Origin: Burkholderiales bacterium PBB3
GTDB taxonomy: Bacteria; Pseudomonadota; Gammaproteobacteria; Burkholderiales; Burkholderiaceae_C
Reading direction: 5' to 3'
NCBI GenBank assembly: GCA_002256115.1
Contig: NKIK01000019.1
Location: 1-64,000, forward strand
DNA: 64,000 nt
A program made the translations under genes and the position numbers. Under the pieces are notes generated by a model. It was given only the letters and a program-made list of their open reading frames with translations, ran no database searches and was not told the origin of the DNA. This document shows, in pieces, positions 15,590 through 25,006 of this stretch. Position 1 is the first letter of the stretch. The number at the start of each line of letters is the position of its first letter.

Positions 15590-18382
15590 ATGAACCGACT
15601 CCTCACCTTTTTGCGCAGTGGCCAGAAGTGGAAAATTTTCGCTCTGATCCTGCTGACGATTCTGGTGCTGGGCACCCTGCTCTCCTTGATCACCCGCATT
15701 GCCCTCATTAGCGATGACGCTAAAACGCGGCCACGCATCGCGGTGGTTGGCCCCATGCAAGGTACCCAATCGACGGTGGGTTTGGCCTTGCAGCAGGGTG
15801 CCGCGATTTATGTAGAAGGCCTCAACAAGACGGGTGGCCACAAAGGCAGGCAGGTCGAGCTTTTGCCGTTGGATGAGAGCGCACAAACCGCAGCGCTCAT
15901 CGCAGCAGACCCCCGCGTGGTTGCCGTCATCGGCTATGTCAGTCTCACACGGCTCAAAGCTGCAGCACCCGTGTTGGCGGCGCGCAAGCTGCCCATCGTC
16001 ACACCCCTGTATTTGCCAGAACCCGTGGCTGGGGTGCGCTCTTTGGGGCTTGACCCGAAAGAACAAGCGCGCTTTGCCGCCAACTATGCCCGCAACGTGG
16101 TGCAGCAGCGCCTGATGTATATCGTGCGCGAGGCCAGCACTGACTTTGACCCACTGGTTGAGCCCTTTCTCGATGTTTACAAGCGCTTTGAAACTCCCGT
16201 ACGCAACGTCTGGACGATTACCCCAGGCGAGACACAAGACGAGCAGGTCGCGCGCATTCTGGAGAGCATTAAACAAATCGATGTCGGTGCCGTCTACCTG
16301 GCCACGGGCCCGGAGCTAGCAGCCCGCTTGGTCAAAGGCATCCGTGCCACAGGCAATGCGCTGGAGATATTCGGATCCGAGCAGTTGTCCTCGGGCATTT
16401 TTGGACGCAGCATGCAAGCCCTCTCGGGCAAAGATGCTGCGGTACAGAGCCATGGCATCGTGGCGGCAACACCGGTTCTGTTTGACACCGCCAATGACGA
16501 AGCCCAACAGTTCCAAACGCGCTACCAGCAAAAGTTCAACGCATCCCCCGACTGGCTGGCCACCTTGGCCCACGACGCCGCCAAAGTGGCCCTGTCTGCA
16601 GATGCGGACGATGCCGACATCCGTGGGCTGAGCGGCCCTTTGCGCTTTGCGAACGGGCAGGCTCAGTTGCCGATTCAGATGGGTATCTACAACGGTGACA
16701 AGTTCATCTCGGCACCGGTTCAGTTATTGCCCATTGCCAAGGGTGCCAGCTTCAACTACATCGAAGCCCTGCGCCAAGGCCGGGTGCTGTATGTGAACGA
16801 CCGTTTCATGTTCAAAACCAATGTGGTCTATACCGGCGTGCGGGTCAATGAGATCAGTGATTTAGACCTGCAGAAAGAAACCGCCATGCTGGACATGTCG
16901 ATCTGGTTTCGCTTTCGCGGCAACTTCAATCCCCAAGAGCTGCAAATCTCCAATGCACTGGAACCCGTCAAATTTGACAAGCCCGAAGAGAGCAAATCGA
17001 CAGATGAGGTTCAGTACCGACGCTACCGCATTAAGCAAAAATTTCGCCTTAACTTTACGAATGCCAAGCGTGCTTACGGCCAGCACATTGCGGGGCTGAA
17101 CTTTAGGCACCAGCAACTCAACCGCAGCAACTTGCTGTATGTGGTGGACGTGCTCGGTATGCCCACCGGCAACGATCTGCTGGGGGAAATGGTCCGCCAA
17201 AAAGTGGTTAACGCCAGCACGGGTTGGGACATAGACAACGCCTGGTTTTCCCAAGAGCTGGTGCGCGAACACAGTGATGGCGCGCCACAGTACGTTGGCC
17301 TGACGGGTGAGCAGCCCCAGTTTTCCAATATCACGCTGGGCGTTTTGCTCAAGCCCGCCAACGCCAATGCCCGCGACATCATTGCCAGCGAATACTTCAT
17401 CTATATCGCCATCTTTGGCGCGCTGGGTAGCTTGGTAGCCCTGTTGTTGGACCGCCGCAAGCTCAACCGCTATTGGGTGGCACAAACCTGGTTGTTGCGG
17501 GTCATCTTTTGGCCCCTATTGCTGTTGGCCGCTGGCAACCTGATTTTGGACTACGCCTTTACCCACTTTACCCAGAGCACCACGCGTTCGGTGGTCAACC
17601 TGTATGAGAGTCTGTGGTGGATTATTGGTGCCTGGCTGATCGCCATTGCCGTAGATCGCTTTGTGTGGGATACCCTGGAGGAAAAGACCCAGCGCAAGGT
17701 CCCCAATGTCATCAAATTCTTTACCGCCTTGGTCTTGTTTGCCTTGGCCCTGGCCTGTATCGTGGCATTCGTCTTTAACCAACCACTGACCAGCTTGCTA
17801 GCCACTTCAGGGGTGTTTGCCATGGTGATCGGCCTGGCGATTCAGGCCAATATCGCCAATGTGTTTTCGGGCATTGTTCTCAACATTGAGCGCCCCTTCC
17901 GGGTGGGGGATTACATCAAGATCAACAACACCTTGGGTAAAGTCATCGACATCACCTGGCGCACCACCCGCATAGAGTCCAACGATGGCCAGATGGTCAG
18001 TCTGGCCAACTCCAAAGTGTCTGAGGCGGAGATGCAAAACTTTAGCACCACGCCCAATGGCATTGCTGCAGAGACCGTGTTCCACCTGGACCCCCAGGTC
18101 GATCCTGCACTGGTACTCAGCATCATTGGCGAGGCGGTAGCCCAGTCCAAAGCGATTGCCTTGAAAGACGACCCCTTGTTTGCACCCATGGTGCGGTTCA
18201 AGGGCATTGTCTGCGACAACGGCTATTGGGTTGCAGAGTACTCCGCCGGTTACCGGGTCAAAATTCTGCCCAAAAAATCCAAGGCCAAAGAAGAGCTGTG
18301 GTCCTATGTACGCCAGCAGTTTCAGGCACAAGGGCTCACCCTGTTCCCACCACCCAGTGCACGTTTGCCTGGTAACGCTTGA
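15590..18382 (+). CDS. Fusion of periplasmic-binding-protein, channel-receptor-like beta domain and MscS channel
   Basis: 930 residues. Residues 16-40 form an N-terminal anchor or signal. About 48-385 is a type I periplasmic binding fold of the branched-chain amino-acid/amide class (RIAVVGPMQG, VVAVIGYVSL, LPIVTPLY). About 400-595 resembles the ligand-binding sandwich of pentameric channels: VVYTGVRVNEISDLDLQKET then MSIWFRFRGN parallels VDVGVYLNNI...NIWFRWQDD of the gene at 6718. Membrane helices lie at about 601-621, 635-656, 672-690 and 707-730. The MscS pore helix and beta domain are at about 731-820 (SLLATSGVFAMVIGLAIQAN, ERPFRVGDYIKI). The layout implies a ligand-responsive, MscS-type channel with two extracytoplasmic sensor domains. 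The MscS part is certain; the middle assignment is by eye. Confidence 0.85.
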   Translation: MNRLLTFLRSGQKWKIFALILLTILVLGTLLSLITRIALISDDAKTRPRIAVVGPMQGTQSTVGLALQQGAAIYVEGLNKTGGHKGRQVELLPLDESAQTAALIAADPRVVAVIGYVSLTRLKAAAPVLAARKLPIVTPLYLPEPVAGVRSLGLDPKEQARFAANYARNVVQQRLMYIVREASTDFDPLVEPFLDVYKRFETPVRNVWTITPGETQDEQVARILESIKQIDVGAVYLATGPELAARLVKGIRATGNALEIFGSEQLSSGIFGRSMQALSGKDAAVQSHGIVAATPVLFDTANDEAQQFQTRYQQKFNASPDWLATLAHDAAKVALSADADDADIRGLSGPLRFANGQAQLPIQMGIYNGDKFISAPVQLLPIAKGASFNYIEALRQGRVLYVNDRFMFKTNVVYTGVRVNEISDLDLQKETAMLDMSIWFRFRGNFNPQELQISNALEPVKFDKPEESKSTDEVQYRRYRIKQKFRLNFTNAKRAYGQHIAGLNFRHQQLNRSNLLYVVDVLGMPTGNDLLGEMVRQKVVNASTGWDIDNAWFSQELVREHSDGAPQYVGLTGEQPQFSNITLGVLLKPANANARDIIASEYFIYIAIFGALGSLVALLLDRRKLNRYWVAQTWLLRVIFWPLLLLAAGNLILDYAFTHFTQSTTRSVVNLYESLWWIIGAWLIAIAVDRFVWDTLEEKTQRKVPNVIKFFTALVLFALALACIVAFVFNQPLTSLLATSGVFAMVIGLAIQANIANVFSGIVLNIERPFRVGDYIKINNTLGKVIDITWRTTRIESNDGQMVSLANSKVSEAEMQNFSTTPNGIAAETVFHLDPQVDPALVLSIIGEAVAQSKAIALKDDPLFAPMVRFKGIVCDNGYWVAEYSAGYRVKILPKKSKAKEELWSYVRQQFQAQGLTLFPPPSARLPGNA

Positions 18383-18388
18383 AAGAAT

Positions 18389-19558
18389 ATGGGTATGAAA
18401 ATAACCTCGGCCGCTCTCTGTGTTGCACTGAGCGCGTGGCTATCCGGCTGCGCAGTCACTGGCGTCGTACCCAGCTATTGCGCACGCATTGAGCAGTCCG
18501 GATCCATTCAGTGTTCAGCCAACACAAGCACTAGTTGCGAATTGTCTGCGGTGGCCTGGGTAACCGGGGTGCGCGGGGGTGAACTCATTTTCGGGAACGA
18601 CAAAGCTCCCGAAGATCCAACCGAGTCCAGTGTGTTCTCCATGCCGTATGCGGGCGCAGTTTTTGATCCAGAAGGAGAGAAAACTTTTTATGCCTACCCA
18701 CCCTTTTCGCAAGTCAGCAAGTTCGAATCCATGGCCGTGTCGCCCGATGGCCAGCACGTCATAGCCATGAATGCCTTTGACCGCTTCTCTGCCAAGAACA
18801 GCAGCCTGGATGCGTTCAATGTGCTGTTGGCCTGGAATGCACACACGCCGGAGCAAGCACAGGTGATTTCTCGCAGTGAACGCGAAGGAGTGAACAGCTC
18901 CCTGGCACTGCGCGAAAGACTGGCCAAGGCACTGCTAAGCCACTTTGGCGCGCGTACCGCGTATTTCAAAGTTGAGGGCGTTGCACTCCTGCCCGCTGGG
19001 CGTATCTTGTTTGGCGTGCGTGAGATGGGGCGTACCCATACAGATTTTGATTACCGCGTAACCCTGATTGCCGGTAGCTACAGGATGGTGAACGGTGCAT
19101 TCTCTTTGGACATCAACACAGACTTCAAAGTAGTCCGCGATTTCACAGAACTATCCAATCAAGTGGGACGCAAAGTGGGCCTATCTAGCATTGAATACGA
19201 TGCGGCGGGCCAGCGCCTGTTGTTGTTGACCTCTTATGAAGGCGCGGGTGAAGTGGGTGCCTATGTGTGGGTGCTGCCCGATAGCGCTGACGGCAGTATC
19301 GGCAACACCCCGCATTTGGTGCGCGATGCCGCTGGCGCACCTTTCTTGCTGACCCACAAAGCCGAAGGCATGGCTGTCGTGGGCCCTGGGCGCATATTTG
19401 TCATCCACGATGACGACCGAGTGGCCACACGCATCCATAATTCTGGACCAGGCAAGCACACCGACCACGTGCGGCAACTGAACGCAGCCGCCTTTGACAT
19501 TGTGCAGTTGGGCTCTGGTACGGCTGCTCTCAACGCGTGTCCGGCTGCACAACAATAG
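18389..19558 (+). CDS. Lipoprotein, propeller-like, unknown function
   Basis: 389 residues. The N-terminus is a lipoprotein signal with lipobox LSGC (C21), so it should be membrane-anchored. The mature part has repeated segments such as FESMAVSPDGQHVIAMN, VEGVALLPAGRILFGVRE, LSSIEYDAAGQRLLLLTSYEG and AEGMAVVGPGRIFVIHDDD. These resemble the blades of beta-propellers of the esterase-like-phytase/SdiA-regulated type. It starts 6 bp after the channel-fusion gene, and an in-frame ATG at 18395 is an equally good start. Co-transcription suggests it works with the surface or channel proteins of this operon. No enzyme activity can be claimed. Confidence 0.75.
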   Translation: MGMKITSAALCVALSAWLSGCAVTGVVPSYCARIEQSGSIQCSANTSTSCELSAVAWVTGVRGGELIFGNDKAPEDPTESSVFSMPYAGAVFDPEGEKTFYAYPPFSQVSKFESMAVSPDGQHVIAMNAFDRFSAKNSSLDAFNVLLAWNAHTPEQAQVISRSEREGVNSSLALRERLAKALLSHFGARTAYFKVEGVALLPAGRILFGVREMGRTHTDFDYRVTLIAGSYRMVNGAFSLDINTDFKVVRDFTELSNQVGRKVGLSSIEYDAAGQRLLLLTSYEGAGEVGAYVWVLPDSADGSIGNTPHLVRDAAGAPFLLTHKAEGMAVVGPGRIFVIHDDDRVATRIHNSGPGKHTDHVRQLNAAAFDIVQLGSGTAALNACPAAQQ

Positions 19559-19598
19559 ACTTGTTGGTTTTTCAAATCTAATTATTAAGGAGCAAATC

Positions 19599-20231
19599 AT
19601 GAGCAACGAAGCGGAATCCACACCCTCAAAATCCGACAGCTATCAAATGCGATGTGGTGTCACGCTGGGTATATTGGCTGCCATCATGGCTGCCAATTCC
19701 ATTGGTGGAGCACGCTGGGGCGCGGCGGCGCTCAAAGGCGCTGGCGAAAAGGGCACAGCCTACGCCTGGTACCAGTCCAAGAGCATCAAGGAGTCCATGA
19801 TCGAGGGCAACCGCGACAACGTACTGGCGCTCTTGGAGACCTCTGACGCGAAAGGTGCTTACAAGGAACGGTTGCAGGCCAACCTCGACCGGCTTAACAA
19901 AACCCTAGTGCGCTACGCCAAGGAGAAGCAGGAGATATTGGTAGGCTCCCAAGGCGTTGGTAAAGAGAACTGGGTCATCAAACACAACGGCGAAATGGGT
20001 AAAGTCAAAGGTGCGCAGGAATGGGAAGTTGCCGTTACGCTGTATGAAGAAGCGGGAGATATTTTCGATTTGTCCGCTCTGTTCTTGCAACTCTCTCTGG
20101 TGCTTGGCTCTATCAGCTTGTTGCTGAATCGGCCCTCCGTTCGCAATTCGTTTTACGGCGGTATGGTCGGTTTGGGTGTTGTCGGTTTGTATTTCCTGGT
20201 GCAGGCCTTTGTCATGGTCGGTGGGCTTTAA
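19599..20231 (+). CDS. DUF4337-family membrane protein
   Basis: 210 residues, with AAGGAG at 19587-19592 fixing the start. One membrane segment is near residues 18-40 (LGILAAIMAANSIGGARWG) and a pair lies at the C-terminus (about 150-172 and 180-208). Between them is a soluble helical region with GTAYAWYQSKSIKE, the hallmark of DUF4337 proteins, whose function is unknown. Last gene of the co-directional run that begins with the decarboxylase; 40 bp separate it from the lipoprotein gene. Confidence 0.75.
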   Translation: MSNEAESTPSKSDSYQMRCGVTLGILAAIMAANSIGGARWGAAALKGAGEKGTAYAWYQSKSIKESMIEGNRDNVLALLETSDAKGAYKERLQANLDRLNKTLVRYAKEKQEILVGSQGVGKENWVIKHNGEMGKVKGAQEWEVAVTLYEEAGDIFDLSALFLQLSLVLGSISLLLNRPSVRNSFYGGMVGLGVVGLYFLVQAFVMVGGL

Positions 20232-20344
20232 GACCTCCGCGAATAGGCCTCACCGCTTAGCGCAACGCACTCCACAATTGCTCCACATTTAGACGCCAAA
20301 GTTCATCCACCGGTGCCCCCGTGGCCCGTCTTTTGGAGATGAAC

Positions 20345-21682
20345 ATGGCGCTTATCGGTTTCAAAATTCAGGCCTTACGGGCTGCAATTTGGGTGGGTGC
20401 ATTGGCTGGCCTTTCTGGTCTTTCCGGCTGCGGTGGCGCGGGTGGCAGTACTGCGGATGCCACCGTTGCTACAACAACAACAACAACGGCAACTGCAGCA
20501 GCAGCTACTCCAGACGACGCGGAAGCCGCAGCCATCGCTGCGGCCATCCGGCCAGCACCCAACCCCGCTATAGCACTGGGCAACCGGGCGCGCTTGGGCC
20601 AACTCATATTCAACGACCCCAATTTATCAGAACCCCGCGGCACCGCCTGCGTGGCCTGCCACCAAGCCAACCAGGGCTTTGCCGGTAATAACGGATCACG
20701 CATTGGCGTGGCGCAGGGCAGCACGCCGGGCGCTCTGGGCCTGCGCAATGCCATGACCAATAGCTATGCCGGGTCGATTCCAACATTCAGCTTTGTAACC
20801 ACCGATGGCGAAACCGAAGCCGTAGGCGGCCACTTTTGGGATGGCCGGGCCGACACGCTGGCGCTGCAGGCGCTAGGGCCTTTTTTAAATCCGCTGGAGA
20901 TGAACAACCCGAACCGCCAGGCGGTGATGACCAAGATCGCGACATCCGCGTATGCGCCCTTGTTTCGGGCCGAGTTTGGTGCCAATGTGTTTGCCAACAC
21001 TGACACCGCGTTCACCCAAGTCGGCGTGGCCATTGAGGCCTTTGAGCGCACGGCCCTGCAGCCCTTTAGCTCCAAGTACGACGCCTTTGTGCGCGGCACC
21101 GCCACGCTGTCTGCGCCCGAGATGCGGGGCATGGTTTTGTTTCAAGACCCCAAGCGCGCCAACTGCGCGGGCTGCCACCTGATGAACCCCGGCAGCAAGA
21201 AACCTGAGGACTCCTTGTTCTCAGAATTCACCTACTACGCCACTGGCATCCCCCGCAATACCGCCATACCGCGCAACGCCAACCCCGGCTTTTATGACCT
21301 GGGCCTGTGTGGCCCCGAGCGCAGCGCGCCGGTGCTGCCCGCCACGGTGCCCGCCGGGGTCAGCATTGCACATTTTTGCGGCATGTTTCGCATGCCCACC
21401 TTGCGCAATGTGGCCGAGCGCCCGGCCTTTATGCACAATGGCTTTTTTAACAACCTGGCCGATGTGGTGCGCTTTTATTCCACCCGCAACAGCAATCCGC
21501 AGCGCTGGTATGGCCCCACCGGCTTGCCCAATGATCTGCCCGCCCAGTACCTCCAAAACCTTGAAACCACCAAGGCTCCCTTCAACCGTACGGCCGCGCA
21601 GGGCCCGGTGTTAACCGAGCCCGAGATTGCCGACGTGGTGGCGTTTTTGCGTACCTTGTCGGATGGTTTTCCAACGCAATAA
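20345..21682 (+). CDS. Di-haem cytochrome c peroxidase/MauG-like lipoprotein
   Basis: 445 residues from the ATG at 20345, which has GGAG six bases upstream. GTG 20321 and ATG 20339 are alternative starts. The lipobox is LSGC with C29. A low-complexity Thr/Ala linker (about 40-56) precedes two c-type haem sites, CVACH at 102-106 and CAGCH at 274-278, in the arrangement of bacterial cytochrome c peroxidases. The WDGRAD and MPTLRNVAERPAFMHNG stretches also fit. It probably reduces peroxide or oxidises a substrate at the outer face of the inner membrane or in the periplasm. It lies 12 bp before the sensor kinase gene. Confidence 0.87.
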   Translation: MALIGFKIQALRAAIWVGALAGLSGLSGCGGAGGSTADATVATTTTTTATAAAATPDDAEAAAIAAAIRPAPNPAIALGNRARLGQLIFNDPNLSEPRGTACVACHQANQGFAGNNGSRIGVAQGSTPGALGLRNAMTNSYAGSIPTFSFVTTDGETEAVGGHFWDGRADTLALQALGPFLNPLEMNNPNRQAVMTKIATSAYAPLFRAEFGANVFANTDTAFTQVGVAIEAFERTALQPFSSKYDAFVRGTATLSAPEMRGMVLFQDPKRANCAGCHLMNPGSKKPEDSLFSEFTYYATGIPRNTAIPRNANPGFYDLGLCGPERSAPVLPATVPAGVSIAHFCGMFRMPTLRNVAERPAFMHNGFFNNLADVVRFYSTRNSNPQRWYGPTGLPNDLPAQYLQNLETTKAPFNRTAAQGPVLTEPEIADVVAFLRTLSDGFPTQ

Positions 21683-21694
21683 GCACAACAAGCC

Positions 21695-23149
21695 ATGCCA
21701 CTCCCCCGCCTGCGCATCGCGCACCAACTCTCGCTGTTAATGGCCGCTGCCGTGGTGCTGGCGGTGGTGGTAGTGGCGGTGCTTAGTGCGTTCAACCTGC
21801 GCAGCGGCTTTCGGGACTATTTGCAGGCGCGGGATGACGAACAACTGATGCGCCTGGTGGCGCTGGTCGAGCAGCGCTCGGCCCAAGACCCGCGGCTCAA
21901 CTGGCTGCGCGCCGAGCCCGAGCCCATGCGCGCGCTGATGGACGCCTTCAACGGCCGCGCACCGCGCCCCCTGGCCGCCCCCGGCAGACCGCGCCCTGGT
22001 GAAGAGCAGCGCCCCCCGCGCCCAGACAACCGGCCACCACCCAATCCGCCACGCGACAGCATGGGTGACCGCCTGATGATCCGCGATGCGCAAGGCGAAC
22101 AATTGGCTGGCCGGCCGCACCCCAATGAACGCCCACGCACCGTGCGCGCCATCAAGGTCAACGGCGTAGAGGTCGCCTTTGCCGAGCTGCTGCGCGAGCC
22201 TGAGCCCGAGGGCCTGGAGGCCCACTTTTTGCAACGCCAAACCAGCCGCTTGTGGTGGGCAGGCTTGCTCGCCATCGGCCTGGCCGTGCTGGCCGCCTGG
22301 TGGCTGGCGGGCCGCTGGAGCCGCCCGCTGGTAGCCCTGCAGCGCGCCACCCGCGCCATTGCCCAGGGCCAAGACGCCCAGCCCCTGACACCCAGTGGCG
22401 CGCAAGAGATTGCCCAACTGGTGGACAACGTCAACCACATGGGCCAAGAACTGGAGCGCCTGGCCAAAGCCCGGCGCATGTGGATCGCCCAGATATCGCA
22501 CGAGCTGCGCACGCCGCTCTCCGTATTGCGCGGCGAAATGGAAGCCATTGAAGACGGTGCCCGCCAAGCCACGCCACTGGTGATGAAGCGCCTGCAAAAC
22601 GAAGTGCTGCAGCTCACCCGCCTGGTGGACGACCTGCACACCCTGTCGGTGGCCGACATGGGCGGCCTGCGCTGCACGCTGACCGAGGGCGATGCGCATG
22701 CGCGGCTGTGGCAACTGGCGCAGCGCTTTGTGGAGCCTGCTGCGCAGCGCGGCCTGACCCTGACGCTGCCCGCGCAAAATGGCACACCGCTGCCCGTGCT
22801 GTGGGACTTTGGCCGCATCGAGCAACTGCTCAGCAACCTGATCACCAACAGCCTGCGCTACACCGATGCGCCAGGCACCATTGACCTGCAGTGGCACAGC
22901 GATGGCCAGTGGTTCACGCTCACGCTAGACGACAGCAAGCCCGGCGTGGGCGATGAAGATTTGAAGGAATTGTTTGAGCCCCTGTTCCGCGCAGACCGCG
23001 CGCGCCAGCGCGGCCAAGACTCAGGCAGCGGTTTGGGGCTGTCCATCGTGCGGTCGATAGCGCAGGCGCATGGCGGCAGTGTGCAGGCCAGCCACGCCGC
23101 AGCGGGTGGCCTGCGCATGACAGTGCGTTTACCAGTAAGGGCCACATGA
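21695..23149 (+). CDS. Two-component sensor histidine kinase, BaeS-like
   Basis: 484 residues. TM1 is about 9-31. A periplasmic domain rich in Arg/Pro (about 85-122) follows, then TM2 about 187-206 and HAMP about 207-260. The phosphoacceptor motif is AQISHELRTPLSVL with H269, and the ATP-binding domain has NLITNSLRYTD (N box), DSKPGVGDEDL (G1) and SGSGLGLSIV (G2). The stop overlaps the response regulator start by ATGA, so the pair is translationally coupled. The stimulus is unknown; relatives respond to envelope stress. Confidence 0.92.
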   Translation: MPLPRLRIAHQLSLLMAAAVVLAVVVVAVLSAFNLRSGFRDYLQARDDEQLMRLVALVEQRSAQDPRLNWLRAEPEPMRALMDAFNGRAPRPLAAPGRPRPGEEQRPPRPDNRPPPNPPRDSMGDRLMIRDAQGEQLAGRPHPNERPRTVRAIKVNGVEVAFAELLREPEPEGLEAHFLQRQTSRLWWAGLLAIGLAVLAAWWLAGRWSRPLVALQRATRAIAQGQDAQPLTPSGAQEIAQLVDNVNHMGQELERLAKARRMWIAQISHELRTPLSVLRGEMEAIEDGARQATPLVMKRLQNEVLQLTRLVDDLHTLSVADMGGLRCTLTEGDAHARLWQLAQRFVEPAAQRGLTLTLPAQNGTPLPVLWDFGRIEQLLSNLITNSLRYTDAPGTIDLQWHSDGQWFTLTLDDSKPGVGDEDLKELFEPLFRADRARQRGQDSGSGLGLSIVRSIAQAHGGSVQASHAAAGGLRMTVRLPVRAT

Positions 23150-23865
23150 CCAACACCACTGTCAAGCCCACGCATATTTTGGTGGTGGAAGACGACGCGG
23201 CCATCGCCGACATGCTGACCAACTACCTGCACATGCACGGCTACACCACCACCGTATGCGCCAATGGCCTGGACGCCGTGACGCTGGCCCGCCAACTGCA
23301 GCCCGCCCTGCTGGTGCTAGACCTGATGCTGCCCGGCCAAGACGGCATAGCGGTGTGCACGCAGGTGCGCGCGTTCTCGGCCGTGCCCATCATCATGGTG
23401 ACAGCGCGGGTGGATGAGATAGACCGCCTGCTGGGCCTGGAAACCGGGGCCGATGATTACGTCTGCAAACCCTTTAGCCCCCGCGAAGTGGTGGCCCGCA
23501 TCAAGGCCCTGCTGCGCCGCGCCCAGGGTGCGCTGGCGGTGGCGGCGGGTGCGGTAGCCTCAACTGCACCAGCCCCATCGCTAGAGATTCATGAAGACAG
23601 CCAAACCGCGCTATGGCAAGGCCATGCGCTGCCGCTCACGGCGGTTGAATTCCGGCTGCTGCGCCTCTTGGTATCGCGCCCACAGCGCGTGTTTGCCCGC
23701 GCCGAACTGCTGGACCATCTGCACGATGATCTGCGTGATGTGAATGACCGCACGGTAGACAGCCACATCAAAAACATCCGCCGAAAACTGGACGCCGCGC
23801 AAGTCGTGGAGCATGCGATTGTGTCGGTGTATGGGGTGGGGTATCGGTATGAGCGGGGGGATTGA
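23146..23865 (+). CDS. OmpR-family response regulator, BaeR-like
   Basis: 239 residues. The receiver domain has the acidic pocket VVEDD at 13-17 and the phosphoacceptor D59 in LVLDLMLPGQDG; the switch lysine is in DYVCKPFSPREV. The C-terminal winged helix has AVEFRLLRLLVSRPQRVFAR and the recognition region VNDRTVDSHIKNIRRKL. It is the cognate partner of the kinase it overlaps. Targets may include the upstream peroxidase-like gene, but no binding site was identified. Confidence 0.93.
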   Translation: MTNTTVKPTHILVVEDDAAIADMLTNYLHMHGYTTTVCANGLDAVTLARQLQPALLVLDLMLPGQDGIAVCTQVRAFSAVPIIMVTARVDEIDRLLGLETGADDYVCKPFSPREVVARIKALLRRAQGALAVAAGAVASTAPAPSLEIHEDSQTALWQGHALPLTAVEFRLLRLLVSRPQRVFARAELLDHLHDDLRDVNDRTVDSHIKNIRRKLDAAQVVEHAIVSVYGVGYRYERGD

Positions 23866-23888
23866 CTGGGGTTTTTTGGCGAGCAGCG

Positions 23889-23945
23889 CGCTATTGAAAT
23901 AGGAGCTGTTCCCGCAATATCCATGGTAACTGAAACAGATTTTGT
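23889..23945 (+). repeat. Dispersed repeat family 1, copy 2
   Basis: Degenerate core at 23901-23926 (AGGAGCTGTTCCCGC... ending TATCCATGG) just after the response regulator. The remaining bases to 24100 contain no gene I can support. Confidence 0.75.
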
Positions 23946-24100
23946 GTTGAAAATTCTCAGTGCATTGCAAACTGTTGCCGCAACAATTGTTCCGTCGATT
24001 GCTAAGATGCCCGAGCCGGTCCCCTGATTGAGGGCTTTGCTCAGCCCCCCTGAGGCTCCACTCAAAGGTAGTCTTTAGGTTATTGAGGGATTTACGACTA

Positions 24101-25006
24101 ATGGTAGCGAGAACTATCCTCAACATCTTTATGCAAAACACACCATTTCCCGTCGAGAACGCTATCGCGAGATGCACTGTGCGAATCCTCGCTGGAATAG
24201 ATGAAGCATCTCTAAATTCGGTAGGAACCGGGTTTTTCTATAAAGTTGTGCACCCGATCACCAACCTTTCAAAGACGCTCGTCGTCACAAATAAGCATGT
24301 AATTTCAAACGCCAAGGTTGTGCGAATTGTTATTTCCTCTGCTGAAGACCTATCAGATGTCAACCAGTACGGACAGCCCGTCGGGCGCCAAGACGATGTA
24401 ATCAACTGGAGCTTGGCAGGGCATCTTTTTGAACATCCCGATGCCGAAATTGATCTTTGTGGAATCGACGTGACGCTTCCACTTGGAAACATTCTGCACA
24501 GTGGCAGACAGCTTCGAGCTATGTTTCTTGACTCAACATGGCTGCCTGAATCACAGGACCTAGCTCTGGTACGCGACATTGAGCAGGTTCTTGTAGTCGG
24601 TTATCCAAATGGCATGTGGGATCAACACAACAATATGCCTGTAGCGCGGCAGGGAGTCACAGCTACTCATCCATTAGCCCCATATCAAGGAAAATCTAAC
24701 TTTCTCATTGACGTAGCGGCCTTTGGTGGGTCGAGCGGATCACCGGTATTTACATATGAAACTCCGCTGTTTCGCCTGGCCCACGGCGGACTGACACCGG
24801 GAACAAGGGTCCAGTTTATTGGCGTTGTATGGGGAGTCGTGGAGCAGGCACTTTCTGGTGAACTGAAGCAAGTTGAAATTCCCGCAGTGCAGACTACCGT
24901 AGCCATCGTGAAGGCCTCACTCAATCTTGCGATTGCATTGCACAGTCGGGCCGTTCTCGCGTTGGACGAGCTTGTATTTCCAGGCATCACCGCCGGACGT
25001 GGGTGA
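24101..25006 (+). CDS. Trypsin-like serine protease domain protein
   Basis: 301 residues from the ATG at 24101, with GAGGGA ten bases upstream. The chymotrypsin fold triad can be read as H66 (VVTNKHV), D118 (AEIDLCGIDV) and S214 (FGGSSGSPVF). No signal peptide, PDZ domain or membrane segment is seen, so it is probably cytoplasmic, unlike HtrA-type enzymes. Such stand-alone trypsin domains are found in accessory regions, sometimes within conflict systems, but no effector partner is evident here. Its AT-richer codon use than neighbouring genes suggests recent acquisition. Confidence 0.75.
   Translation: MVARTILNIFMQNTPFPVENAIARCTVRILAGIDEASLNSVGTGFFYKVVHPITNLSKTLVVTNKHVISNAKVVRIVISSAEDLSDVNQYGQPVGRQDDVINWSLAGHLFEHPDAEIDLCGIDVTLPLGNILHSGRQLRAMFLDSTWLPESQDLALVRDIEQVLVVGYPNGMWDQHNNMPVARQGVTATHPLAPYQGKSNFLIDVAAFGGSSGSPVFTYETPLFRLAHGGLTPGTRVQFIGVVWGVVEQALSGELKQVEIPAVQTTVAIVKASLNLAIALHSRAVLALDELVFPGITAGRG

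Noticed and set aside
21737-22897. Long reverse frame opposite the sensor kinase
   Set aside because: Gln/Ala/Arg-rich shadow caused by GC-rich codon periodicity.
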